A stretch of 64,000 bases of DNA. Origin: Sphingobium sp. SCG-1 (GTDB taxonomy: Bacteria; Pseudomonadota; Alphaproteobacteria; Sphingomonadales; Sphingomonadaceae). This document shows positions 53,109-61,687 of this stretch, piece by piece (the first letter of the stretch is position 1; each line of letters begins with the position of its first letter). The notes below the pieces were generated by a model. It was not told where the DNA came from and ran no database searches. It worked only from the letters and a program-made list of their open reading frames with translations. The stretch covers positions 434,001 through 498,000 of the forward strand of contig NZ_CP026372.1 in the NCBI RefSeq assembly GCF_002953135.1, in the 5' to 3' direction. The translations under genes and the position numbers were made by a program.

Positions 53109-54596
53109 CTAGGTTCCGGCTTCCAGTCTCTGCGCTTCCAGTCTTTGCAGGGCGCCGCGTGCCCCCCGGCGCTCCAGTATGTCGAGCCACCCTGTCAGCG
53201 TTTCGCGCAGCGCGTCGTTCTGCCGCAGCGTTGCCGGGAAGATCGCATCGACGTCCATGATCCGTGAAACGCGGTCGGCGGCATAATCCTGCCCGGCGAT
53301 GCGCGAGGCGAGTACATCCGCCAAGGGATCGTCCACGACGTAGGACTTGCCAAGATCGTCGCGCCCGCTTTGCCATCTGATCCACGCGGCGACGGCGAGC
53401 GCCAGCGCATCGATGCTCCCGCCCGTCCGCAGCCTTGCCTCGATCGGAGCGAGTAAGCGTTGTGGCAGCTTCTGTGAGCCGTCCATAGCGATCTGCCGCG
53501 TTCGATGCAGCAGCGTGGGGTTGTCGAAACGTGCCATCAGGGCGTTGCGGTAGGCGGCAACGTCCAACTCGGGAGGCGGGGAGAGCGTTGCCTGCGCTTC
53601 ATCCCACAGCCGTTCGACGAAATGGCGGGCGGCAGGAATGGCCAGCACTTCATGGACATGATCGATCCCGGCCAGCCCGCCAAGATAGGCGATACCGCTA
53701 TGTGCGCCGTTCAGCAGGCGCAACTTCGCCTCTTCCCAAGGCGCGACGGCCGATGTGAGCTGGACGGAATCGCCGAAGTCGGGGCGTTCTCCGCAAAACT
53801 TGTCCTCGATCACCCACTGGCAAAATGGCTCGGTCTTGACCATGGCACGGTCCTCGACGCCCAACATTTCGCGCGTGGAGGCTATGTCCGCCTCTGTCGT
53901 AGCGGGTACGATCCGGTCGACCATGGTCTCCGGGAACGCGCCTTCGGCACCGATCCAGTCGGCAAGAGCTGCGTCATGCCGGTGCGCCAGCGCGATAACG
54001 GCGGCGCGCAGGCGGGAGCCGTTATGCGGCAGGTTGTCGCAGGAGATTGCAGTGAATGGTCGAAGACCCGCCGCCCGCCGCATCGCCAGCGCGGCGACCA
54101 GAAATCCGGGAGCGGTCTGCGGGGTAGCCAGGCTTGCGAGATCCGCGGACATCTGCGGATCGCTTTCGATCAGGGCACCCGTCGCGGGATCGAGCTTATA
54201 CCCTTTTTCGGTGATCGTCAGCGTGACGATATGCGTGTCGGGATGGGCAAGCGCCGCGAGCACGTCCTGCCGCTGCTCCGGCGCGACTAGCACGTCGTGC
54301 ACTGCGCCGATGATGCGAACGCTTTCGCTGTGCCCGTCGCGGATGAGAACGGAGTATAGCCCCTCCTGGGGGGCCATCTGTTCACGGACCGTTGGCGAGC
54401 GGAGCGAAACCCCGGTAATCCCCCACCGCAGGTCGCCCCGGTTCAGCACGTCCTCGAAGATTACCGCCTGATGCGCCCGATGAAACGCGCCGATCCCCAG
54501 ATGCACGACGCCGCGCCGGACGGCGTTACGGTCATATGTGGGGCGCTCGATCTTGGCTGGAAGGCTGTCGAGCGTGGCAGCGGATAACCGCGTCAC
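53109..54596 (-). CDS. mannitol-dehydrogenase-family uronate reductase (UxuB/UxaB type)
   Basis: A 495-residue NAD-dependent long-chain dehydrogenase. VVHLGIGAFHRAHQA near residue 31 is the family NAD motif, and KLRLLNGAHSGIAYLGGLAG with KTEPFCQWVIEDKF forms the substrate site with the catalytic Lys. By sequence look it is closest to fructuronate reductase (UxuB), but the locus has altronate dehydratase and lacks mannonate dehydratase, so tagaturonate to altronate is the more probable reaction. It overlaps uxaC by four bases. Confidence 0.88.
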   Translation of the reverse strand: MTRLSAATLDSLPAKIERPTYDRNAVRRGVVHLGIGAFHRAHQAVIFEDVLNRGDLRWGITGVSLRSPTVREQMAPQEGLYSVLIRDGHSESVRIIGAVHDVLVAPEQRQDVLAALAHPDTHIVTLTITEKGYKLDPATGALIESDPQMSADLASLATPQTAPGFLVAALAMRRAAGLRPFTAISCDNLPHNGSRLRAAVIALAHRHDAALADWIGAEGAFPETMVDRIVPATTEADIASTREMLGVEDRAMVKTEPFCQWVIEDKFCGERPDFGDSVQLTSAVAPWEEAKLRLLNGAHSGIAYLGGLAGIDHVHEVLAIPAARHFVERLWDEAQATLSPPPELDVAAYRNALMARFDNPTLLHRTRQIAMDGSQKLPQRLLAPIEARLRTGGSIDALALAVAAWIRWQSGRDDLGKSYVVDDPLADVLASRIAGQDYAADRVSRIMDVDAIFPATLRQNDALRETLTGWLDILERRGARGALQRLEAQRLEAGT

Positions 54597-56008
54597 AGCT
54601 TATACGCCTGCTTGGCCAGATCGTAGGCAAGGGCACGGGCGACTTCGAACGCTTCGTCCTCTTCCAGCCGGTGCTCGGCGACGAGCCTTGCAAGAAAGGC
54701 GCAGTCCATCCGCCGCGCAACGTCGTGCCGGGCCGGTATCGACAGGAACGCGCGAGTGTCGTCGTTGAAACCGACGGTGTTGTAGAAGCCCGCCGTTTCC
54801 GTCACGCGCTCGCGGAACCGGCGCATTCCCTCCGGGCTGTCATGGAACCACCAGGGCGGCCCCAGCCGGAGCGCGGGGTAATGCCCCGCCAACGGGGCGA
54901 GTTCGCGCGAATAGACATCCTCGTCCAGCGTGAAGAGGATCAGCGTCAGGCGCGGATCGTTGCCGTAGCGGTCAAGCAGGGGCTTGAGGCACGACACAAA
55001 TTCACCGGCGGTCGGAATGTCGCCACCCTTGTCACGGCCGAAACGGGACAGCACCGCGTCATTGTGGCTGCGATGAACGCCCGGGTGCAACTGCATGACC
55101 ATGCCGTCCTCGATCGACATGCGGGCCATTTCCACCAGCATGTGACCACGAAACAGTTCTGCGTCTTCGGCGCTGGCGGGTGCCGTTAGCAGCTTCTGAT
55201 ACAGCGCTTCGATCTCGCCCGGTTCCAGCCAGGTCGTAAATGCCGAAGGATGTCCGTGATCGGTCGATGTCGCCCCGGCTTCCCGGAAATCGGCGCGGCG
55301 CTTGACATGGGCACGCAGGTAGCCTGCGAATGTGGAAACGTCTTCGCCCGCGACTTCCCCAAATCGCCGGATGTTGTCGGTGAAGTTGACGGCTTGCGGG
55401 TCCAATACGGGGTCCGGACGATAGGCCGTGACGACGCGCCCCGGCCATCCGCTCTCCCTGATGGCGCGATGATGCATCAGCGGATCGAGCGGTCCCTCGG
55501 TCGTCGCAAGCAGCTCTATGTTGAAACGCTCGTACAGCGCGCGCGGCCGGAACTCGGGCGTTTTCAGGGCAGCGTCGATGGTGTCGTAGTACAGGTCGGC
55601 CGTTTCCGGCTCCAACCGCGCGTCCAGGCCAAAGGCTTCGGCGAAGACCCAGTCCAGCCACATGCGTGAAGGCGTCCCGCGCAACAGATGATAATGGGCG
55701 GCGAACAGATGCCATATCTTGCGCGGATCCTGTTCGGTGGCGCTTCCGTCGACCGTCGGGATGCCCAGTTGGTCAAGCGTTATGCCCTGGCTCATCAGCA
55801 TCCGGAACACATAATGATCTGGAATGATGAGCAACTCGGTCGGATTGGCGAACGCCTCATTATTGGCGAACCACGCCGGATCTGTATGCCCATGCGGACT
55901 GAGGATCGGCAAGTCCTTTACAGTGGCATAAAGCGCACGGGCGACGTCGCGTGTATGCGGATCGGCAGGGAAGAGGCGGTCAGGGTGTAGATATAGGGGG
56001 CGGGGCAT
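54593..56008 (-). CDS. uxaC: uronate isomerase UxaC
   Basis: A 471-residue enzyme of the amidohydrolase superfamily that converts galacturonate to tagaturonate and glucuronate to fructuronate. The metal-site SPHGHTDPAWFANNEAF near residue 37 and the FNIELLATTEGPLDPL segment are typical; the C-terminal VGFNDDTRAFLSIPARHD is conserved too. It starts the uxaC-reductase operon. An operator lies only 13 bp before the ATG, so repressor binding would also touch the ribosome site region. Confidence 0.94.
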   Translation of the reverse strand: MPRPLYLHPDRLFPADPHTRDVARALYATVKDLPILSPHGHTDPAWFANNEAFANPTELLIIPDHYVFRMLMSQGITLDQLGIPTVDGSATEQDPRKIWHLFAAHYHLLRGTPSRMWLDWVFAEAFGLDARLEPETADLYYDTIDAALKTPEFRPRALYERFNIELLATTEGPLDPLMHHRAIRESGWPGRVVTAYRPDPVLDPQAVNFTDNIRRFGEVAGEDVSTFAGYLRAHVKRRADFREAGATSTDHGHPSAFTTWLEPGEIEALYQKLLTAPASAEDAELFRGHMLVEMARMSIEDGMVMQLHPGVHRSHNDAVLSRFGRDKGGDIPTAGEFVSCLKPLLDRYGNDPRLTLILFTLDEDVYSRELAPLAGHYPALRLGPPWWFHDSPEGMRRFRERVTETAGFYNTVGFNDDTRAFLSIPARHDVARRMDCAFLARLVAEHRLEEDEAFEVARALAYDLAKQAYKL

Positions 56009-56020
56009 GATCTAATCCGT

Positions 56021-56034
56021 TGATACCGGTGTCA
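56021..56034. promoter_or_regulatory. predicted LacI-type operator upstream of uxaC
   Basis: TGATACCGGTGTCA lies 13 bp upstream of the uxaC ATG, in the 138-bp gap shared with divergent bioF. It shares ACCGGTGTCA with the three other sites. Confidence 0.72.
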
Positions 56035-56146
56035 TGGTGGATATTACGCGATGTTTGCGAAGGACACTAGGGTAAAGTGGAGGAGGCGTTGAAGTCGACG
56101 CTAGACGCGATGTTGCGAAAATCCTTGACGCTCCTATAGCGGCGCG

Positions 56147-57274
56147 ATGTCCGCACCCGCTATTTTTGCATCATCGCTTGCTGCTCTTGGAGCACGCGGA
56201 CGGCTACGTCAGTTGATGCCCAATGCCGGGCGGGACTTTGCATCGAACGATTTCCTAGGACTTTCGAGTGATCCGGAGATCGCGCGAGCCGTTGCCGAAG
56301 CGGCGCTGGCGGGCGTACCGGTTGGCTCTGGCGGCTCCCGGCTGTTGCGGGGCAATGCGCCGGAGCATGAGGCGCTGGAGGCGCAGGCGGCGGCATTCTT
56401 CGGAAGCGAGGCGGCGCTATATTTCGCCAACGGGTTTGTCGCGAACATGGCGCTGCTCTCGTGCCTGCCGCAGCGGGGTGACCTGATAGTCGCGGACGAA
56501 CTGGTGCATGCCAGCGCGCATGATGGTATCCGGCAATCGAAGGCCGCACATCTCTTCGCGCGCCATAATGATCCGCAATCCTTTGCTGATCTCATCGCGG
56601 GATGGCGGCAGGAGGGCGGCACCGGGCGCGTATGGATTGCTGTTGAAACGCTCTACAGCATGGATGGCGATATCGCACCGCTTGATGCTCTGAATGAGAT
56701 TGCCGCGCAGCATGACGCGATGCTCCTGATTGATGAGGCCCATGCAACCGGAGTTTTTGGTCCCAGCGGGCGGGGTATTGGTGCATCACTGGAGGGGCAG
56801 GCGAATGTCGTCTCGCTGCATACCTGCGGCAAGGGTCTGGGCGTTGAGGGTGCGCTGGTGTGCGGCACCCGGAATGTGATCGACTGGCTCATCAACCGCG
56901 CGCGGCCTTTCATCTTCTCGACCGCGCCTTCGCCGCTAATGGCGGTGGCAGTTAGTGCGGCATTGCGGCGGGTCGAGGCAGCGGACGATTTGCGCGCGCA
57001 AGTGACGGGGCTGCGGGACCGGGCTGCGCAGGCGATCTGTGCGCCCCTCGGGCTGCCGATGCCACAGAGCCAGATCCTGCCGGTGATACTGGGCGACGAC
57101 AAGCGCACCATGGCGGTTGCCGCGACGTTGCAGGACGCGGGGTTCGACGTGCGGGGGATCAGGCCGCCGACGGTTGCGCCGGGCACGTCTCGGCTGCGCA
57201 TCTCGCTGACGTTGAATGTTGGTCCCGACGATGTGGATGCGCTGGGCATGGCGTTGCAGGAGGCTTTGGCATGA
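56147..57274 (+). CDS. bioF: 8-amino-7-oxononanoate synthase
   Basis: A 375-residue PLP enzyme that makes 8-amino-7-oxononanoate from pimeloyl-ACP/CoA and alanine in biotin synthesis. FASNDFLGLSSDPE and SGGSRLLRGNAPEHEALE near the start, VIVADELVHASAHDG in the middle and the PLP-Lys in LHTCGKGLGVEG near residue 227 are characteristic. The ATG at 56147 overlaps no gene. It ends four bases into bioD. Confidence 0.93.
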   Translation: MSAPAIFASSLAALGARGRLRQLMPNAGRDFASNDFLGLSSDPEIARAVAEAALAGVPVGSGGSRLLRGNAPEHEALEAQAAAFFGSEAALYFANGFVANMALLSCLPQRGDLIVADELVHASAHDGIRQSKAAHLFARHNDPQSFADLIAGWRQEGGTGRVWIAVETLYSMDGDIAPLDALNEIAAQHDAMLLIDEAHATGVFGPSGRGIGASLEGQANVVSLHTCGKGLGVEGALVCGTRNVIDWLINRARPFIFSTAPSPLMAVAVSAALRRVEAADDLRAQVTGLRDRAAQAICAPLGLPMPQSQILPVILGDDKRTMAVAATLQDAGFDVRGIRPPTVAPGTSRLRISLTLNVGPDDVDALGMALQEALA

Positions 57275-57894
57275 CACGCGCAGTGGTCGTCACGGGCACG
57301 GACACTGGCGTCGGTAAAACGGTGTTCGCGGCCGGATTAGCGGCTGCGCTGGGCGGGCTTTACTGGAAGCCAGTGCAGGCAGGGATCGATCCGGTGAGCG
57401 ATACCGATACGGCGGCATTCCTTGGCGCGAGGGTGTTGCCCGAAGTCTATTCGCTTACCACACCCGCTTCGCCGCATCTCGCCGCGCGGATCGACGGCGT
57501 GACGATCAATCCCATGCGTCTGGCCTTGCCGCAAGTGGATGACTATCTGGTAGCGGAGGGGGCAGGGGGCGTTCTGGTGCCGTTGTCCGAAACATTGCTC
57601 TATGCCGACGTCTTTGCGACGTGGGGCACCCCGGTCATTCTCTGTGCGCGGACGGGCCTAGGCACGATCAACCACAGCCTGCTCAGCATCGATGCTTTGC
57701 GGGCGCGGGGGGTGCCGGTGCTGGGCATCGTATTCATCGGTGAGGCGCATGAGGAGAATGAGCGGATCGTGCCTTCGCTCGGCAAAGTCCTGTCGCTAGG
57801 GCGGCTGCCGATGCTTGACCCGCTCACACCCGAAGCGCTCGCGGAGGTATTTGCGGACACTATCGATATGGCGGCGATAAGGGCGGCGTTGTGA
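57271..57894 (+). CDS. bioD: dethiobiotin synthetase
   Basis: A 207-residue ATP enzyme that closes the ureido ring of dethiobiotin. The P-loop is VTGTDTGVGKTVFAAGLA near residue 6, the substrate Lys is in YWKPVQAGI, and VAEGAGGVLVPL is the second conserved region. Both ends overlap the neighbours by four bases, so bioF, bioD and bioA are translationally coupled. Confidence 0.94.
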   Translation: MTRAVVVTGTDTGVGKTVFAAGLAAALGGLYWKPVQAGIDPVSDTDTAAFLGARVLPEVYSLTTPASPHLAARIDGVTINPMRLALPQVDDYLVAEGAGGVLVPLSETLLYADVFATWGTPVILCARTGLGTINHSLLSIDALRARGVPVLGIVFIGEAHEENERIVPSLGKVLSLGRLPMLDPLTPEALAEVFADTIDMAAIRAAL

Positions 57895-59138
57895 CGTCCC
57901 CGGTTTGGCACCCGTTCACGCAGCACGGGTTGAACGAGCCGATCCCGCAGGTGGTCCGGGCGGAGGGTTCGCTGCTCCATTGTGCGGACGGCAGTACGCT
58001 GATCGACTGCATCTCAAGCTGGTGGGTGACGACGCACGGGCATTGCCACCCGCGCATCGTTGCCGCAATTGCGGAACAGGCGGCGGCGCTCGATCAGGTG
58101 ATCTTTGCGGGCTATACGCATGAACCGGCGGAGACGGTCGCGCGGGAGTTGGTGAAGCTGGCTCCGCCGGGGCTGGATCATGTGTTCTTTTCCGACAGCG
58201 GATCGACGGCGGTCGAAGTCGCACTTAAGATGGCGCTCGGCTACTGGAATGTCGTGGACAGGCGGCGGACCGCGATCCTCGTCATGGAGCATAGCTACCA
58301 TGGCGACACGATCGGCACGATGTCGGTGGGCGAGCGCGGCGCATTCAATCGGGCTTACGAACCGCTCCTGTTCGACGTAGTGACGATCCCGTTCCCCGCC
58401 GCCGGGTGCGAACAGGCGACACTGGATGCGCTGGACGCCGCCTGCGCCGCCAAGCCTGCGGCGTTCATCGTCGAACCGCTGATCCTGGGGGCGGGGGGGA
58501 TGCTGGTGTATCCGGCATGGGTATTGCGCGAAATGGCGGCGATCTGCGCGCGGCATGACGTGCTGTTCATTGCGGACGAAGTGATGACGGGGTGGGGGCG
58601 GACGGGCACGCTCTTCGCCTGCGAACAGGCGGGCATCGCGCCCGACATAATATGCCTCGCCAAGGGGATTACGGGCGGTGCGATCCCGCTCGCCCTGACG
58701 CTGGCCAGCACGCGGATATTCGAGGCGCACCGATCCACCGACAGGGCGCGGATGTTCTTCCATTCCAGCAGCTATACCGCCAACCCGATCGCCTGTGCTG
58801 CCGCCGCCGCGAACCTTGTCATATGGTCGGAGGAGGATGTGCTTGGGCGGATTGCGACTTTGGTGCAAGGTGTGGCGGACGGTCTCGCTTCCCTCGATGG
58901 CGCGATGTTTGCAAACCCCCGCCAGTGCGGCACCATCGGCGCGGTCGGTCTGGTGACGGAGGACAGCGGCTATCTCTCTTCGCTCGCCCCTGAACTGCGC
59001 GGCTTTTTCCTGGAGCGTGGGCTATTGTTGCGACCGCTGGGGAATACTATCTACGTCATGCCGCCTTATTGCACCGATGCTGGCCAGTTAACCCGCATCT
59101 TCGACGCCATAGCCGAGGCCGGCGCGCATTTCGCCTGA
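57891..59138 (+). CDS. bioA: adenosylmethionine-8-amino-7-oxononanoate aminotransferase
   Basis: A 415-residue PLP aminotransferase that uses SAM as amino donor for 7,8-diaminononanoate. VWHPFTQHGLNEPIPQ is the typical BioA start, SSWWVTTHGHCHPRI follows, DEVMTGWGRTGTLFA binds PLP and the Lys is in CLAKGITGG. The start is GTG at 57891 overlapping the bioD stop. The final step gene, bioB, is not in the window. Confidence 0.94.
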   Translation: MTSPVWHPFTQHGLNEPIPQVVRAEGSLLHCADGSTLIDCISSWWVTTHGHCHPRIVAAIAEQAAALDQVIFAGYTHEPAETVARELVKLAPPGLDHVFFSDSGSTAVEVALKMALGYWNVVDRRRTAILVMEHSYHGDTIGTMSVGERGAFNRAYEPLLFDVVTIPFPAAGCEQATLDALDAACAAKPAAFIVEPLILGAGGMLVYPAWVLREMAAICARHDVLFIADEVMTGWGRTGTLFACEQAGIAPDIICLAKGITGGAIPLALTLASTRIFEAHRSTDRARMFFHSSSYTANPIACAAAAANLVIWSEEDVLGRIATLVQGVADGLASLDGAMFANPRQCGTIGAVGLVTEDSGYLSSLAPELRGFFLERGLLLRPLGNTIYVMPPYCTDAGQLTRIFDAIAEAGAHFA

Positions 59139-59229
59139 ACCCGCGCAAATAGCGTCGGGAACGGCATAGCTTTTCATTTGCACTCTTTGGCGCTATGGCG
59201 GCGCGAATTTTTAGGTCTATCGGGATATT

Positions 59230-59448
59230 ATGGCGAAAGAAGAACTGCTTGAAATGCGCGGGTCCGTTGTGGAATTGCTTCCCAACGCGATGTTCCGCGT
59301 AAAGCTTGAAAATGACCATGAGATATTGGGCCACACCGCGGGCAAGATGCGCAAGAACCGTATCCGCGTGCTGGTCGGCGATGAAGTGCTTGTCGAATTG
59401 ACGCCCTATGATCTGACCAAGGGTCGGATTACCTACCGCTTCAAATGA
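59230..59448 (+). CDS. infA: translation initiation factor IF-1
   Basis: A 72-residue S1/OB-fold protein that binds the ribosomal A site during initiation. [18 protein letters not shown] and [20 protein letters not shown] are near-universal for IF-1. It opens the infA-maf-rng-yacG block; maf starts four bases before its end. Confidence 0.97.
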   Translation: MAKEELLEMRGSVVELLPNAMFRVKLENDHEILGHTAGKMRKNRIRVLVGDEVLVELTPYDLTKGRITYRFK

Positions 59449-60071
59449 CCGGAGCCGCCACGGCGGGTTCATCGGGCGATGAAAAGGCGCGGCCACAGGG
59501 GAAACTCGTGCTGGCGTCCGCTTCGCCGCGTCGGCTGGAGTTGCTGGCGCAGATCGGCGTTGTGCCGGATATTGTCGATCCCGCAGACATAGACGAAACC
59601 CCGCACAAGGCCGAGCAGCCGCATCTTTATGCCGCGAGAATGGCGTTGGAGAAGGCGCAGGCCGTGGCGGTGCGTCACCCCGGTTGCCTGATCCTTTCGG
59701 GCGATACGGTGGTTGCCGCCGGACGGCGCATCTTGCCGAAAGCGGAAACAGAAGCGGAGGCGCGCGCGTGTCTCGATACTGTGTCGGGCCGCCGCCATCG
59801 TGTGTTGAGTGCCGTGACGCTGATCGACGCGCGAGGGACGGCGCGACAGAAGCTGTCCACCAGCATCGTGACCTTCAAGCGGCTGCATGCCGATGAGATC
59901 GCCGCCTATCTCGCGTCCGACGAATGGCAGGGAAAGGCGGGCGGCTACGCTATCCAGGGCATCGCGGCCGGATTGATCCGCGCGTTGCAGGGCAGCCATT
60001 CCGGCGTCGTCGGCCTGCCGCTCTATGAGACACGCGCGTTGCTGAGCGCTGCGGGGTATTTCTGTGGCTGA
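59445..60071 (+). CDS. maf: Maf-family nucleotide pyrophosphatase
   Basis: A 208-residue enzyme that hydrolyses non-canonical or modified nucleoside triphosphates. [17 protein letters not shown] near residue 18 is the phosphate-binding motif, [12 protein letters not shown] contains the catalytic Asp region and [13 protein letters not shown] is the third motif. The N-terminal 15 residues are extra and Gly/Ala-rich; a later start is possible. It overlaps infA by four bases and rng by eight. Confidence 0.92.
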   Translation: MTGAATAGSSGDEKARPQGKLVLASASPRRLELLAQIGVVPDIVDPADIDETPHKAEQPHLYAARMALEKAQAVAVRHPGCLILSGDTVVAAGRRILPKAETEAEARACLDTVSGRRHRVLSAVTLIDARGTARQKLSTSIVTFKRLHADEIAAYLASDEWQGKAGGYAIQGIAAGLIRALQGSHSGVVGLPLYETRALLSAAGYFCG

Positions 60072-61053
60072 GTGGCTGTACGAAGAGGGCATTGGCGAGT
60101 GCCGCGCGGCGCTGATCGAGAAGGGCAGGATCGTCGAGGCGCAGATCGAGCGGGATGACCACAAGGTGCTCGCCGGGGCAGCGGTACAGGGCAAACTCGT
60201 CCGCACGCTGATCCCCAAGAAGCGCGGCATCGTGCGGCTCGATACTGGCGAGGAAGTGCTACTGGAGCCGATCCCGCCCAAAGTGGCCGAGGGCAGCATG
60301 GTCATGGTGGACATCATGCGCGCCGCTATCCCAGAGGAAGGCCGCGCCAAGAACGCCAAGGGCCGCATCGCCGCGCCCGGCACGAAACCGCATCCCGGCC
60401 CCAGCCTGCTGCAACGGCTGCGCGATACCGGCGTGCCGATTGTGCCGTGCCCGGCGCACGAAGAGGACCGGCTGGAAGCGCATGGCTGGAGCGAATTGCT
60501 GGAGGAAGCGGTTAGCGGCGAAGTGGGCAGCGAAGATGCGGCGCTGCGGATTTTCCCGACGCCCGCTATGGTGCTGATCGATGTGGACGGCAGCCTGCCG
60601 CCGGCGCAGTTGGGACCGAAGGGCGCGAAACTGGCGGCGATGGCGATCCGGCGGATGGGGCTCACTGGCTCCATCGGCATCGACTTACCGACGATGAACA
60701 ATAAGGACGAGCGGCTGATCGCGGCGGCGCAGGTGGACAAATATCTGCCGCTGCCGTTCGAGCGGACCGCCGTGAACGGCTTCGGCTTCATCCAGATCAT
60801 CCGCAAACGCGAGCGGGCGTCACTGATGGAGTTGCTGCGGCAGGATCCGGTGATGAATGCGGCCATGGCGCTGCTCCGCCGCGCCGAGCGGCACGGGACG
60901 GGCGGGCCAGTCACGATCGTGGGAGCTGCTGCCGTGATCGACTTGCTGCACAAGCACCCCGAGTGGCTGGAGCAATTGGGCACGCGGCGCGGTGGCCTTG
61001 TCACGCTCCGCGCCGATCCCACATTGGCGTTTTCCGCCGGATATATGGAATAA
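60064..61053 (+). CDS. rng: compact RNase E/G-family ribonuclease
   Basis: A 329-residue protein related to RNase G. It keeps an N-terminal part with the S1-like region (IERDDHKVLAGAAVQGKLVRTLIP, partly given), the catalytic core with Asp in MVLIDVDGSLPP near residue 180 and SIGIDLPTMNNKDER near residue 220, and the VNGFGFIQIIRKR strand. It is clearly shorter than the roughly 490 residues of E. coli RNase G and lacks the zinc-link Cys pair. The start is GTG at 60064 inside the maf end. Confidence 0.82.
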   Translation: MAEWLYEEGIGECRAALIEKGRIVEAQIERDDHKVLAGAAVQGKLVRTLIPKKRGIVRLDTGEEVLLEPIPPKVAEGSMVMVDIMRAAIPEEGRAKNAKGRIAAPGTKPHPGPSLLQRLRDTGVPIVPCPAHEEDRLEAHGWSELLEEAVSGEVGSEDAALRIFPTPAMVLIDVDGSLPPAQLGPKGAKLAAMAIRRMGLTGSIGIDLPTMNNKDERLIAAAQVDKYLPLPFERTAVNGFGFIQIIRKRERASLMELLRQDPVMNAAMALLRRAERHGTGGPVTIVGAAAVIDLLHKHPEWLEQLGTRRGGLVTLRADPTLAFSAGYME

Positions 61054-61055
61054 CG

Positions 61056-61223
61056 ATGCCCCGCGCCCCATCCTGCCCCGTATGCAAGGCACCTGCCGCG
61101 GCTGAATACAAGCCTTTCTGCAGCCGCGGCTGCCGCGACCGCGACCTGCTCAAATGGCTGGGCGAAGACTACCGCGTGCCTGGCCCACCAGCCGACCTGC
61201 CTACTGAAAAAGACGACGATTAG
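61056..61223 (+). CDS. yacG: DNA gyrase inhibitor YacG
   Basis: A 55-residue zinc protein that binds gyrase. Four Cys ligands occur in CPVCKAP and FCSRGCRDRDLLKWL. The ATG is two bases after the rng stop. A hairpin GGGGCTAGACAGCCCC (61223-61238) starts in its stop codon but lacks a T-run. It is too short to be confused with other families. Confidence 0.92.
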   Translation: MPRAPSCPVCKAPAAAEYKPFCSRGCRDRDLLKWLGEDYRVPGPPADLPTEKDDD

Positions 61224-61297
61224 GGGCTAGACAGCCCCGCCAATGGACGCTTATAGGCATCGCTCCCAACCGCCGGAGCAATATGCTCCTGCAAGAT

Positions 61298-61373
61298 GCC
61301 TGGATAGCTCAGTTGGTAGAGCAAGCGATTGAAAATCGCTGTGTCGGCGGTTCGAATCCGTCTCCGGGCACCA
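61298..61373 (+). tRNA. tRNA-Phe (anticodon GAA)
   Basis: A 76-nt cloverleaf with encoded CCA. The acceptor stem GCCTGGA pairs with TCCGGGC, the D arm has AGTTGGT, the anticodon loop TTGAAAA lies between AGCGA and TCGCT, and the T arm contains GGTTCGAATCC. A 6-bp hairpin GGAGCA/TGCTCC (61275-61289) lies eight bases upstream. Confidence 0.97.
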
Positions 61374-61412
61374 TTACCCCCTCCGCGGACATCCGCCAGT
61401 GCCCATAAAAGT

Positions 61413-61431
61413 CCACGTTTTCGGTGGTTTT
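61413..61431 (+). terminator. weak terminator-like hairpin after tRNA-Phe
   Basis: CCACG pairs with CGGTGG (one bulged G) around TTTT and is followed by TTTT at 61428-61431. It lies 40 bp after the tRNA. The stem is short, so confidence is low. Confidence 0.3.
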
Positions 61432-61526
61432 AGGCCTCCTCCCGTCCACTGCCGATCATTTGCCTGCTTTTCACATTTAAGGTGTCAATGCGGTATCTGA
61501 TCCGATCTGTGGAGGAGATAACGTAA

Positions 61527-61631
61527 ATGCTTACCGACAAAGCAGTGCACGACATTTCCACGCGATCGAGCGCCAGCTTGCGCATGTTGAATGTCAAATG
61601 CGCATTAATGGACTTAAAGCCACTGGAATAG
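61527..61631 (+). CDS. possible 34-residue peptide with a strong ribosome site
   Basis: In the 314-bp gap between tRNA-Phe and the signalling gene, GGAGGAG (61511-61517) is followed nine bases later by ATG and 34 codons to TAG. The peptide (MLTDKAVHDISTRSS to the end CALMDLKPLE) has one Cys and no membrane span. I do not recognise it. The near-ideal ribosome site is the only positive sign; the rest of the gap shows no gene. Confidence 0.35.
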   Translation: MLTDKAVHDISTRSSASLRMLNVKCALMDLKPLE

Positions 61632-61687
61632 CGGAGCCGGGTGCAAGGACCGCGAGGGCGGGGAAGTGTGCCGCTGATTATATATCA

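Noticed and set aside
59469..61022. A 517-codon frame opposite maf and rng.
   Set aside because: Ser/Arg/Pro-rich shadow of two well-supported genes.
61223..61238. GGGGCTAGACAGCCCC after yacG as an intrinsic terminator.
   Set aside because: The stem is good but no T-run follows, so only a hairpin can be claimed.
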